Positions 18,289 through 26,114 of a stretch of 64,000 bases of DNA are shown piece after piece. Each line of letters starts with the position of its first letter. Position 1 is the stretch's first letter. The DNA is from Natrinema gari JCM 14663 (GTDB lineage Archaea; Halobacteriota; Halobacteria; Halobacteriales; Natrialbaceae). The stretch is from positions 34,988-98,987 of the forward strand of contig NZ_AOIJ01000087.1 of the NCBI RefSeq assembly GCF_000337175.1, given 5' to 3'. The notes beneath the pieces are model-generated. The model ran no database searches. It was not told the DNA's origin and saw nothing but the letters and a program-made list of their open reading frames with translations. A program made the position numbers and the translations under genes.

Positions 18289-19059
18289 TCACAGGAGTCC
18301 GGGCGGGCCGCCGTCCGAATCGTCGTCGGTGTCGATATCCAGGCCGAACTCCTCGCGCTCCCTTTCGAGTTGCTTGACCTGCCAGTAGTAGTAGCCGATG
18401 CCGACACCGCCGAGCAGGACGACGACGCCGATGAGGCCGAGGAACAGCGGCACGTCCCGCGCGAGGTAGTACCGGAGCGAAATCGTGCTGTCGAGATCAT
18501 CCCAGGAGAGGCGCTCCCGGCCGTCGACGATCTCTCGTTCGTAGCCGTTCGGCGCGACATCGCCGAACAGGAAGTTCGACGTTCGATGCCCCTCCGGAAC
18601 CGTCACTTCGTACGACCCCTCGACGTAGGCCGGCAACCGGAACGTCTTCCGGCCGGCGTCGCCGGCGAACGCCAGCGTCCCGTTCTCGTCAGGCACCTGT
18701 ACGGTCGTCTCCGATCGACCCTGTTCGACCTCGAGTTCCGAGCCCGTGAGCTCGGTCCCGTTGGGATACCAGTAGCGGACGCTGTTGATCTCTAAGGGTT
18801 CCTCGCGGAAGAGCGTCGACCGGTACAGCGACAGTTCTTCGGACCCGTTGAGATCGTAGACCGCCTGGAATTCGCCGTCGCTGATCAGATTGCCGTCCTC
18901 AAGTTCGATGGCGACGTCCGCGTCGCTGTCACGCAGCTCGCTGTAGTTCCCGTCTTGATCGAGCTGTTCGTCCGAAATGCCGCCGGAAAACGCCGAACAG
19001 CCGGCCAGCGTCGCGAGCAGTGCGACCGCAAGCGCCGCGAGAGCGAGCCGTCGATTCAT
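18289..19059 (-). CDS. Membrane-anchored lipoprotein, DUF5803 type
   Basis: I start at 19059 because it gives a classic lipoprotein signal: MNRRLALAALAVALLATLAGCSAF with lipobox LAGC (Cys21). The 256-residue product has an extracellular beta-rich domain and then a single membrane helix near the C-terminus (PLFLGLIGVVVLLGGVGIG). A short charged cytoplasmic tail ending in DDDSDGGPPGLL follows. The gene lies right behind DUF2110 and TFE on the same strand, a neighbourhood I recall from other haloarchaea. The family is known as DUF5803 and has no established function. Confidence 0.78.
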   Translation of the reverse strand: MNRRLALAALAVALLATLAGCSAFSGGISDEQLDQDGNYSELRDSDADVAIELEDGNLISDGEFQAVYDLNGSEELSLYRSTLFREEPLEINSVRYWYPNGTELTGSELEVEQGRSETTVQVPDENGTLAFAGDAGRKTFRLPAYVEGSYEVTVPEGHRTSNFLFGDVAPNGYEREIVDGRERLSWDDLDSTISLRYYLARDVPLFLGLIGVVVLLGGVGIGYYYWQVKQLEREREEFGLDIDTDDDSDGGPPGLL

Positions 19060-19060
19060 A

Positions 19061-19741
19061 CTAGGGAACGACACAGCGGAGTTCGGCCGGGAGATACTCG
19101 CCCACGCTCGCGAGTAGGCCCGGCGGATCGGTGTTTTCGGTACAGATGACGCTTTGCTCGAGCAGTCCGAGTCGCTCGACGGTGACGTAGTCCTGTGCGT
19201 GGCCCGCACGGTTGAGTGTGGCGCGGACTTCCGCTCGGGTCGCGCTGTTGACGTTGAGTCGCCCGTCGCCGCGGGTCCACTCGTAGAGGCGGTCCTGTTC
19301 GGCCTCGGCGAGACGGGACGGGTCGTCCGCGCCGCCGTAGACGAACTGCAGGGGCAGATGCTGGACCAGTCCGTACCGGTCGCGGATCTGGGTCGCCGAC
19401 CCCGGGCCGAGTCCGAGTTCGTCGACCGGGATCCGGACGCCGTCACCCTGTCCGGCGTCGAGGACGAACCCGTCTTCGTCCCAGGACTCGAGGGTGCCGA
19501 CATAGGTGTCGCCGGCCTGGAGATCGGGGACGATTTCGCCGAACTCCTCGCGGAGGACGTTCCGCGCGACCGTGGCGTCGTCGCCGTCGATCGTTACCGA
19601 CGGGAAGTCGTCGTGCCGAATCCCGATCTCGAACTCCGCGTCGAGTTCGCCGATCTCGTTGGTCACCAGCGAGCGCAGCGAATCCAGCGACCGCTCGCGG
19701 GCTTCGCCGTCGACGTAGAGTTTCGTTGCAAGTACGACCAT
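19061..19741 (-). CDS. DUF2110 family protein, partner gene of TFE
   Basis: The 226-residue protein has a first half of mixed alpha/beta (LYVDGEARERSLDSLRSLV; GIRHDDFPSVTIDGDDATVARNVL). A small beta-barrel-like part follows (DTYVGTLESWDEDGFVLDAG) that resembles an RNA-binding TRAM/S1-like strand set. The C-terminal region contains LNVNSATRAEVRATLNRAGH, a helix-hairpin-like stretch. It overlaps TFE by one base. The family is widespread in Euryarchaea next to TFE and its role is unknown; nucleic-acid binding is an inference from the barrel-like segment. Confidence 0.8.
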   Translation of the reverse strand: MVVLATKLYVDGEARERSLDSLRSLVTNEIGELDAEFEIGIRHDDFPSVTIDGDDATVARNVLREEFGEIVPDLQAGDTYVGTLESWDEDGFVLDAGQGDGVRIPVDELGLGPGSATQIRDRYGLVQHLPLQFVYGGADDPSRLAEAEQDRLYEWTRGDGRLNVNSATRAEVRATLNRAGHAQDYVTVERLGLLEQSVICTENTDPPGLLASVGEYLPAELRCVVP

Positions 19742-20265
19742 TAGGCGTCCGCGTCGATGTTGAGTTCGTCCTCGAGGGCGTCGAGGCGGTCGTCCATCGC
19801 GTCGACCAGTCGGTTGTTATCCATCGATTCCAGCGGCGAACCACACTCGGGACACTCGAAGTTGAAGTCCATCGCCTCGCCGAATTCGAACCGAATAGAG
19901 CAGATCTCACAGAGGTAGAACTCGTGGTTGCGCTCGTACTCCCGGCGCTCGTCGAGGGCCTCGTGGAGCCGATACATCTCCTCTTCCAAGTTCTCCGGGA
20001 TGTTGTCGTACTCGAAGGTCCAGAGATACGTCAGCCACCCCGAGTCCTCGTCGCGCAGTCGCCGATACGTGGCGAGATCGTTCTCGTAGAGAATGAACAG
20101 CGCGCGCCGCACGTCGTTCAACTCGAGGTCGAGTTCCTCCGCGAGCTCCTCGTCGGTCACCTCGCCGTCAGGGGGGGCCGCCGCGACGGGCATCCCCTTC
20201 GGACCGACCAGCTCGTGCAAATATTTCTGGATCACCGGGTCCTCGAGCAGGTCCTCAAAAGCCAT
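19741..20265 (-). CDS. tfe: Transcription initiation factor E, alpha subunit (TFE)
   Basis: TFE helps archaeal RNA polymerase open promoters. The 174-residue protein has an N-terminal winged helix (DPVIQKYLHELVGPKGMPV, VTDEELAEELDLELNDVRRAL, LWTFEYDNIPENLEEEM). A C-terminal zinc ribbon has four cysteines (LCEICS and FECPECGSPL). I prefer the ATG at 20265 (MAFEDLLED); an ATG at 20274 is also in frame. A TATA-like box at 20291-20300 sits the right distance for a leaderless start at 20265. Confidence 0.95.
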   Translation of the reverse strand: MAFEDLLEDPVIQKYLHELVGPKGMPVAAAPPDGEVTDEELAEELDLELNDVRRALFILYENDLATYRRLRDEDSGWLTYLWTFEYDNIPENLEEEMYRLHEALDERREYERNHEFYLCEICSIRFEFGEAMDFNFECPECGSPLESMDNNRLVDAMDDRLDALEDELNIDADA

Positions 20266-20290
20266 TACCCGCATGTAACGGCATGGAGCC

Positions 20291-20300
20291 ATTAAAGCTT
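20291..20300 (-). promoter_or_regulatory. TATA-like box for tfe; rest of the gap empty
   Basis: On the minus strand AAGCTTTAAT lies about 26-35 bases before the tfe start at 20265, a usual distance for archaeal TATA boxes on leaderless genes. The remainder of the 247-base gap (20301-20512) between tfe and the plus-strand hydrolase shows no RNA gene or repeat that I can recognise. Confidence 0.4.
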
Positions 20301-20512
20301 GTCAAGTGGACCCGCCCCGGTGGCGCAGTACGCTATCGGCCGCCTGCGCGAGAAGCGACAGCGGCCACCGATGCCGAACGCCACACCCGTCGGTAGAAGG
20401 CGGCAAACGCAGTACAGAAGCCCCCATCGCTCGTCGGGAACGCGCTGACCGACACGACCGCCGGCGGGGTCGAGCGCGATGCTTATGATGCTGGCTCAGC
20501 GTTTTCGAGACA

Positions 20513-21523
20513 ATGACGCCCGATGCCTCCTGCGGTGGCGCTCGGTCGGAGACCGCCTGCTCGCGGATCCATCGCCTCGAGTTCGACGTTCCCTGGCCGC
20601 CCAAACACGTCGCCGCCTACCTGCTCGAGGGGCCCGAGCCGATCCTGATCGACGCGGGCGCACCCGACGAGACCGGCAGCTCGGACCGCGTCGGTGAGAC
20701 GGAACTGCGCGAGGGGCTCGCCGAGGTCGACGCCGTCCCGGCCGACATCGACCACGTGCTCGTGACCCACATCCACAGCGACCACATCGGCCAACTCCCC
20801 ACGCTCCGGGCGGCTGGCGCGACGGTTCACGCACCGAAGGCAGGGCTCGCCCGACTCGAGGCCGAGCTGGACACCGTCCGGGCCGGCCTCCGGGAGACGG
20901 CGCGGTCGGCGGGCTACGACGACGACCTCGAGACGGTACTCGAGGAGGAACTCGACTCGCGTCGTCGGGACCGCCGATTGGTCGACGCCGAGAGCGCCCG
21001 GCCGATCGATCCGACCGAACCGTTCGTCGTCGGTGGTCGCGAGTTCCGGGTCTTCGAAACGCCGGGCCACGAAGTCGATCACCTGTGTTTCGAGACGACC
21101 GTCGCGGGGACTGACGTGCTGTTCGCCGGCGACGCGCTGATCGAGCCGTTTCGCGCGGGGGCCTTCCACGTCGGCTTCGACCGCGGTGCCTACGAGGCCG
21201 TCGACGCCTACTACGAGGCCATGGACCGACTCCAGGGAACGGCTGCGACGCACGTCTTTCCCGGCCACGGCCCTGTCTTCGAGGACCCCCAGCGAGTCGT
21301 CGAGACCACGCGAGAACGGTTGGATACGTTACTCGCGGAGACGCGGGCGGCGCTCGAGGCGATCGAGCCGGCGACACCCCGTGCGATCGCCGAGGAACGC
21401 GTCGGGACCGTCCGCTATCACGCGCCGGTACTCGACACGCTCGGGGCGGTCGGCACGCTCGAACGGCGTGGAGCTGTCACGTTCGAGACGACGGACAGCG
21501 TCCGGTACTACCGGATGGCGTAG
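20513..21523 (+). CDS. MBL-fold metallo-hydrolase
   Basis: The 336-residue protein has the metallo-beta-lactamase zinc motifs in order: THIHSDHIGQ (HxHxDH), PGHEVDHL (second His), LFAGDALI (Asp) and FPGHGP (last His). A helical C-terminal region (about 255-336) with ERLDTLLAETRAALEAIEPA could be a small wHTH-like cap, as in LACTB2-type hydrolases. The family includes glyoxalase II-like thioesterases and nucleases; the substrate cannot be told here. The next gene is convergent. Confidence 0.85.
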   Translation: MTPDASCGGARSETACSRIHRLEFDVPWPPKHVAAYLLEGPEPILIDAGAPDETGSSDRVGETELREGLAEVDAVPADIDHVLVTHIHSDHIGQLPTLRAAGATVHAPKAGLARLEAELDTVRAGLRETARSAGYDDDLETVLEEELDSRRRDRRLVDAESARPIDPTEPFVVGGREFRVFETPGHEVDHLCFETTVAGTDVLFAGDALIEPFRAGAFHVGFDRGAYEAVDAYYEAMDRLQGTAATHVFPGHGPVFEDPQRVVETTRERLDTLLAETRAALEAIEPATPRAIAEERVGTVRYHAPVLDTLGAVGTLERRGAVTFETTDSVRYYRMA

Positions 21524-21544
21524 GACCGCGCGACAACCGGCGAC

Positions 21545-23122
21545 CTACTCCTCACGCTCCTCGAGTTTGTACTTCTGAATCTTGCCGCTCGTCGTCCGGG
21601 GCAGGTCCGTGACGAACTCGACCTCGCGGGGATGTTTGTAGCTGGCCACCGCTGCCAGACAGAACTCCGTGATCTCCTCGGCGGTGACGTCGCTGCCGGG
21701 AGCAACGCCCTCGGACGGGATCACGAACGCCTTCGGCACCTCGTTGCGCCGCTCGTCCGGAACCCCGACGACGGCGACGTCCGCGACGGCCTCGTGTTCC
21801 AGGATGAGGTCCTCGAGTTCGCTGGGATAGACGTTGTACCCACCGGAGACAATGACGTGTTTCTTCCGGTCGACGATCTCGTAGTAGTTGTCCCGATCGC
21901 GGCGGGCGACGTCGCCGGTCCGAAAGTAGCCGTTCTCGGTGAAGGCAGCCGCGGTCGCCTCCGGCATGTCGTGATAACCCGCCATGACCTGCGGGCCGCG
22001 GACGAGGAGTTCACCCTCCTCGCCGGGGCCGACTTCCACACCCGAGTCGTCGACGATCTTGCAGTCAGTCATCCGGAGCGGTTGGCCGATCGTCCCGTGT
22101 TGCAGCCCGAAGGTCGACCCCGACTGCGTGTGGGTCGCGCCATGGGTCTCGGTGAGACCGTATCCCTCGGCGATATCGACGCCCGCGGTCTCCTCGAACC
22201 GCTCCTGGACTGCCGTCGAAAGCTTCGCACCGCCCTCGGAGGCCGACTCGAGGCTGCTGAGATCGTACTCGCCGAAGTCGTCGAGCGCAACCATATCCGC
22301 GTACATCGTCGTGACGCCGACGAAGTGCGTGATCCCCTCGTCCTCGATGAGTTGCAGACACTCCCGGGCGTCCCACTCGAGTGCGCTCCGGAAGTAGAGT
22401 CGGCCGCCGCCGACCAGCGGCTGGAGGGCGGTGTGGGTGAAGCCGGTGATGTGGTAGAGAGGCAGCCAGGTCAGGCTGCGGACGGCCGCCGGCTCGACAT
22501 CGACGTTCGAGGCGGTCAGCGGCCACAGCAGCTGTGCACGGGTGTTTTCGTGGGTGAGCTCGACCCCCTTCGGATCGCCGGTCGTCCCCGAGGTATAGGG
22601 CAACAGCGCCACGTCGTCGTCGGCCCGCTCGACCAGCGTCGGCTCGCCACGCAGGTCCTCGAAGGCGTGATCGTCCGGGTCCCGCTCCCAGTCCTCGCTC
22701 CGGATGGTGATCACCGCGGGCTCCATGTCGGCGTCCGCGGTCGCCTGGGCCACGACATCCCGGAGCGCGGGGTGGGTGATGACGGCGCTCGCGTCCGTGT
22801 CCGCCAGCTGGTAGGCCACTTCGCGGCGCTTGTACTGGGGATTGACCGGCGAGATCTCGACGCCGGCCTTGAACGCGCCGATCGAGGCGATCAGGTACTG
22901 CGGACAGTTCGGCAAGAACAGCAGGGCTCGATCGCCGGGCTCGAGGCCAATCCCGTGGAAGCCGCCGGCGAGTTCGGCGGTCCAGTCGCGGACGTCCGCG
23001 TGGGTCCAGCGCCGGCCGTGATGTTCCATCGCCTGTGCGTCCCCGTGGTGAGCTGCCGTCCGATCGAACAGGGTCGCGACGTTGCCCGCTCGCGCAGCGT
23101 CGTCGATCGCCGTCAGGTCCAT
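21545..23122 (-). CDS. Acyl-CoA ligase (AMP-forming), long-chain fatty-acid type
   Basis: It activates a carboxylic acid to its CoA thioester through an acyl-AMP. I start at 23122 (MDLTAIDDAARAGN), giving 525 residues, the usual size. The nucleotide-binding P-loop is LLPYTSGTTGDPKGVELTH. Further motifs are AEGYGLTET, the hinge TGDVARRDRDNYYEIVDRKK, and the C-terminal lysine motif LPRTTSGKIQKYKL. The acid chain length is not readable from sequence; the general layout is closest to medium/long-chain fatty acyl-CoA synthetases of haloarchaea. Confidence 0.9.
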   Translation of the reverse strand: MDLTAIDDAARAGNVATLFDRTAAHHGDAQAMEHHGRRWTHADVRDWTAELAGGFHGIGLEPGDRALLFLPNCPQYLIASIGAFKAGVEISPVNPQYKRREVAYQLADTDASAVITHPALRDVVAQATADADMEPAVITIRSEDWERDPDDHAFEDLRGEPTLVERADDDVALLPYTSGTTGDPKGVELTHENTRAQLLWPLTASNVDVEPAAVRSLTWLPLYHITGFTHTALQPLVGGGRLYFRSALEWDARECLQLIEDEGITHFVGVTTMYADMVALDDFGEYDLSSLESASEGGAKLSTAVQERFEETAGVDIAEGYGLTETHGATHTQSGSTFGLQHGTIGQPLRMTDCKIVDDSGVEVGPGEEGELLVRGPQVMAGYHDMPEATAAAFTENGYFRTGDVARRDRDNYYEIVDRKKHVIVSGGYNVYPSELEDLILEHEAVADVAVVGVPDERRNEVPKAFVIPSEGVAPGSDVTAEEITEFCLAAVASYKHPREVEFVTDLPRTTSGKIQKYKLEEREE

Positions 23123-23253
23123 GCATTGTGGTACCCCCGACCACATTTAAAACCTTATCTATCCAACACACGCGGACCGGAAGCAAGCTGGCGAGCCCGG
23201 CCGAGCCGTGACGAGCGATACATTTAGGAGCGTGAGTGTAGTATTGCCGACAG

Positions 23254-23910
23254 ATGGTTCTCGAGTCGGTATCTCAGCTGCGTGATCGCATCGACCGCGT
23301 CGATGCCGCCGTCGCCGCCGTCGGCATCGGTGCGGCCGTCGGTCTCGACGTGGCACCGAGCGTGATCGGGTCGCTCCTCGGGATCGCGATCGGGAGCGTG
23401 TTTTTCGAGGTCGCGCTCGAGGAGTTCGACGTCGATCCGGCGCTTTGCTGGCTCGCCTTCGGGGTAGTCGCCGTGGCGGCAGGTCTCGTCCAGCTACGGG
23501 AGGGGAGCCGCTGGTTCGGTCCTGCGCTACTGGCGGCTGGCTGCTGGATCTGTCTCGATGCCCTGTCCGCGCGGCGGCCCGACGACGGCACAGCGGAGAC
23601 CGACGCGCCCGACATGACGGACGACGAGTACTACCTCGTCGCACTGCACAGCCGCTGGCTGCTTGTGGCACTGCGCGAGGCCGACCGGCCGCTCACGAAG
23701 GCGGAACTCTGTGATCGGACCGGACTCATGGAGGCGGACATCGATCGGCTGCTCGCGGTCCACGGTGGCTCGAGCCCGATCGAACGGGTGGGAAACGGCT
23801 ACGTACTCGACGAGGACGAAACCGGGGTCCTCGCGGCTGTCCGGACGGCCGTCGGGATGATCTGGGGCCGACTCGTCCGGCCGGTTCGACTGCTCGCCTC
23901 GCGCGGGTGA
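23254..23910 (+). CDS. Membrane protein with C-terminal winged-helix-like domain
   Basis: The 218-residue protein has three or four hydrophobic helices in its first half (about 17-110: AAVAAVGIGAAVGLDVAP, GSLLGIAIGSVFFEV, LCWLAFGVVAVAAGLVQL, WFGPALLAAGCWICLDAL). The second half (about 125-195) looks like a small winged helix: ALREADRPLTKAELCDRTGL, then GSSPIERVGNGYVLDED. A membrane-tethered regulator is possible, but the DNA-binding role is inferred from a weak pattern. It is not in an obvious operon. Confidence 0.6.
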   Translation: MVLESVSQLRDRIDRVDAAVAAVGIGAAVGLDVAPSVIGSLLGIAIGSVFFEVALEEFDVDPALCWLAFGVVAVAAGLVQLREGSRWFGPALLAAGCWICLDALSARRPDDGTAETDAPDMTDDEYYLVALHSRWLLVALREADRPLTKAELCDRTGLMEADIDRLLAVHGGSSPIERVGNGYVLDEDETGVLAAVRTAVGMIWGRLVRPVRLLASRG

Positions 23911-23920
23911 CACCCGCTCG

Positions 23921-24487
23921 TTACTCCGCGTCGGACGCGGACTCGTCCTCCGTCGCTTCGACGCGCTTGCCCGTCTCCATCGGAATCACGTGCCGGTCGG
24001 CGTCGACCCATTCCCGCTCGAGTTCCCGCCCCTCGAACAGGCGGTCGAGGAAGACCGCCAGTCCGGCTACTTCGGAGTGGGGCTGGTTCGTGACGCCGAC
24101 GTTCCAGTCGGCTTCCTCGTAGACGTCGAACGGGACTTTCTCGGAGCCGACCACGAGCAAGAGCGACTCGCCCGCGTCGGCGTGAGCCGCCCGGATGTCG
24201 TCCGCGACGTCTTGGACGCGCTCGCCGTACATCGTCAGGTGGACGACTTTTCCCTCCCAGTTGCGGATGATCCCCTGTGGCCCCTCGATGAGTTCGGCCT
24301 CGAAGGGACCGCCGAAGCGGTCGGTAATATCTGCGACAGTCTCGAGCGACTGGCCGGCGTTGTCGGGAAAGAGCACGCGGTCGGCCCCCAGCGCCCGCGC
24401 GGTCAGTCCGACGTGGGTCGTCATCCGATCGTCCCGGCCGGGCCGGTGGCCGAGTCGAAGGACGGCGACCTCGGTGTCGTCGTGCAT
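23921..24487 (-). CDS. tRNA (cytidine(56)-2'-O)-methyltransferase Trm56
   Basis: It methylates the ribose of C56 in the T-loop of tRNAs, an archaeal modification. The 188-residue protein is a SPOUT/COG1303 member: VAVLRLGHRPGRDDRMTTHV at the N-terminus, the knot region LLLVVGSEKVPFDVYE, and WNVGVTNQPHSEVAGLAVFL, which is the family signature. I chose the ATG at 24487; a GTG four codons upstream is possible. The acidic tail of about 15 residues is typical of halophiles. Confidence 0.93.
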   Translation of the reverse strand: MHDDTEVAVLRLGHRPGRDDRMTTHVGLTARALGADRVLFPDNAGQSLETVADITDRFGGPFEAELIEGPQGIIRNWEGKVVHLTMYGERVQDVADDIRAAHADAGESLLLVVGSEKVPFDVYEEADWNVGVTNQPHSEVAGLAVFLDRLFEGRELEREWVDADRHVIPMETGKRVEATEDESASDAE

Positions 24488-24624
24488 GCCCGTAGTCACT
24501 CTCGGGCGAGGTTAGGAGGTTTCGTTTTCCATTCAGGTCGCACCGAGTTCGGTCCGCCACGCTGGCACGCGGACCGATGCGCGTGGCACCCAATAGTAAG
24601 TGCTCGACGCGAGTGGGACCGAGT

Positions 24625-25101
24625 ATGGAGAAGACGAACGAATCGACCCTCGCGTGGCAGGAGTACGACCACGGTGAAACCGCGTTCCGCCGGAAAGAAC
24701 TCGCGAACGCCGTCGACGCGTCCGACCTCGGCTGCAGCCTCTACGAACTGCCTGCGGGAATGCGGTCGTGGCCCTACCACTACCACACGGCCAACGAAGA
24801 GGCGATTTACGTTCTGGCGGGCGAGGGACGGCTCAAAACGCCGGACGGGCTCGAGCCGCTGACGGCCGGCGATTACGCGACGTTCCCGGCCGACGAGTCG
24901 GGCGGCCATCGGGTCGTCAACGACGGCGACGACCCACTGCGATATTTGGCGATATCGACGATGAACGAGCCCGACATCACCGTCTATCCCGAAACGGGGA
25001 AATTCGGCGTCTTCGTCGGCTCGCCGCCGGGCGGCCGCGACGAGCGGTCGCTCGAGGGGTACTATCGCATCGATGACCGGACGGAGTACTGGGAGGAGTG
25101 A
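24625..25101 (+). CDS. Cupin-domain protein
   Basis: This 158-residue protein carries a single cupin barrel. Motif 1 reads PYHYHTANEEAIYVLAGEG, with metal-type histidines and a glutamate, and motif 2 reads GDYATFPADESGGHRVVN with the last histidine. The end resembles sugar-phosphate or uncharacterised haloarchaeal cupins. The start at 24625 was preferred to an upstream in-frame ATG at 24577 because homology begins near MEKTNESTLAWQEY. The ligand is unknown. Confidence 0.82.
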   Translation: MEKTNESTLAWQEYDHGETAFRRKELANAVDASDLGCSLYELPAGMRSWPYHYHTANEEAIYVLAGEGRLKTPDGLEPLTAGDYATFPADESGGHRVVNDGDDPLRYLAISTMNEPDITVYPETGKFGVFVGSPPGGRDERSLEGYYRIDDRTEYWEE

Positions 25102-25293
25102 CGGAACGCGACTCGACGACAGCGCCGTCCCGAACGCTGGCATCTGGCGGCTGCACGCTCGAGATAGCCGCTCCGACGGCTGCTGTCGGCGAATTTGGAC
25201 GAACACTCGCCCGCGAACGTCGCCGATACGCTTTTTCGGGTGCGTGCGAAACACCCGCATAATGATGGGGTTCCGGAGGCGGGTGAGCGGCCG

Positions 25294-25515
25294 ATGACGA
25301 GGGTTCGCGAGTGGATCACGACTGCCCGTGAAGAACGGTGGGGAATGCTGACTGATCTCGCGTTCGCAGTCGTCTGGGTAACGGTCGTCGAACTCGTCAC
25401 CTACCTGCTCTCGCCCCCGACCTGGGTGTATTACACGCTCATGCTCGCCGGGATCGTCGCGTATTTCGGCTTCGTCTGGAACTTCGAACTCGCGATCAGC
25501 CAGCAGCACCGATAA
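25294..25515 (+). CDS. Small two-helix membrane protein
   Basis: The 73-residue protein (start ATG 25294) has a basic/acidic N-terminus, MTRVREWITTAREERW. Two hydrophobic helices follow, LAFAVVWVTVVELVTYLL and WVYYTLMLAGIVAYFGFVW, and a short tail ends in QQHR. A longer start at 25195 is open but lacks support. I do not recognise the family. It converges with the Usp gene of the acetate island. Confidence 0.6.
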   Translation: MTRVREWITTAREERWGMLTDLAFAVVWVTVVELVTYLLSPPTWVYYTLMLAGIVAYFGFVWNFELAISQQHR

Positions 25516-25615
25516 GTTCGACTGCGGACTCCTCGAGCGACCACGCCGACGGGAGACCGAGTGGTCTCCGATCCGCCGTACCGATGGCGCTCCCGTCGGC
25601 CGGAGAACACGTTAC

Positions 25616-25621
25616 AAAAAA
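25616..25621 (-). terminator. T-run terminator behind the acetate uptake operon
   Basis: On the minus strand a run of six T lies about 22-27 bases beyond the stop of the usp gene, in the short gap to the convergent small membrane protein. Archaeal intrinsic termination uses such T-runs without a strong hairpin. It is short, hence the modest confidence. Confidence 0.35.
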
Positions 25622-25642
25622 CGAGCCGCAGTCAGCGATCCG

Positions 25643-26110
25643 CTACTCGGTCTCTTGGCCTTCGATATCGACGACGAGGACCGGCACGTGCGTCGACCGG
25701 AGCGTCCGTTCGGTGACGCTGCCGAGTAGCGCTCGTCGGATACCCGACCGTCCGTGCGACCCCATCACGACGAGGTCGATGTCGTTGTCGTCGATGTAGT
25801 CCGAAATGAGCGAGTGGGGTTTGCCCGCCGAGACGTTCTCGACGGACTCGAGGCCGCGTTCCCGGGCGCGGTCGGCGACGTAACCGGTGGCGCGATCGGC
25901 GCGTTCTCGGACTTCGCCCATCTCGCTGAACTGGCCCTGTTCGATGCGATCGACCTGTTCGGCACCCAGACTCAGGCTCATCGAGTCGGTATCGACCACG
26001 TACAGGGCGTGGACGTCGGCCCCGTACTGGTCGGCGAGGTCGAGCGCGTGCGCAACCGCAGCCTTGGACGTTTCGCTGCCGTCAGTCGGAACGAGTATTC
26101 GGTCGTACAT
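25643..26110 (-). CDS. Universal stress protein (UspA family)
   Basis: The 155-residue protein begins MYDRILVPTDGSETSKAAV. Near the C-terminus it has the ATP-binding G-2x-G-9x-G(S/T) motif (VVMGSHGRSGIRRALLGS), so it probably binds ATP. It lies four bases behind the symporter gene on the same strand, so it is likely co-transcribed with the acetate uptake genes. Usp proteins paired with SSS symporters are common in haloarchaea and may gate or sense transport, which is inference here. Confidence 0.9.
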   Translation of the reverse strand: MYDRILVPTDGSETSKAAVAHALDLADQYGADVHALYVVDTDSMSLSLGAEQVDRIEQGQFSEMGEVRERADRATGYVADRARERGLESVENVSAGKPHSLISDYIDDNDIDLVVMGSHGRSGIRRALLGSVTERTLRSTHVPVLVVDIEGQETE

Positions 26111-26114
26111 TGGG

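Noticed and set aside
21632..23227. 531-codon plus-strand frame opposite the acyl-CoA ligase
   Set aside because: The minus strand has all AMP-ligase motifs; the plus frame has none.
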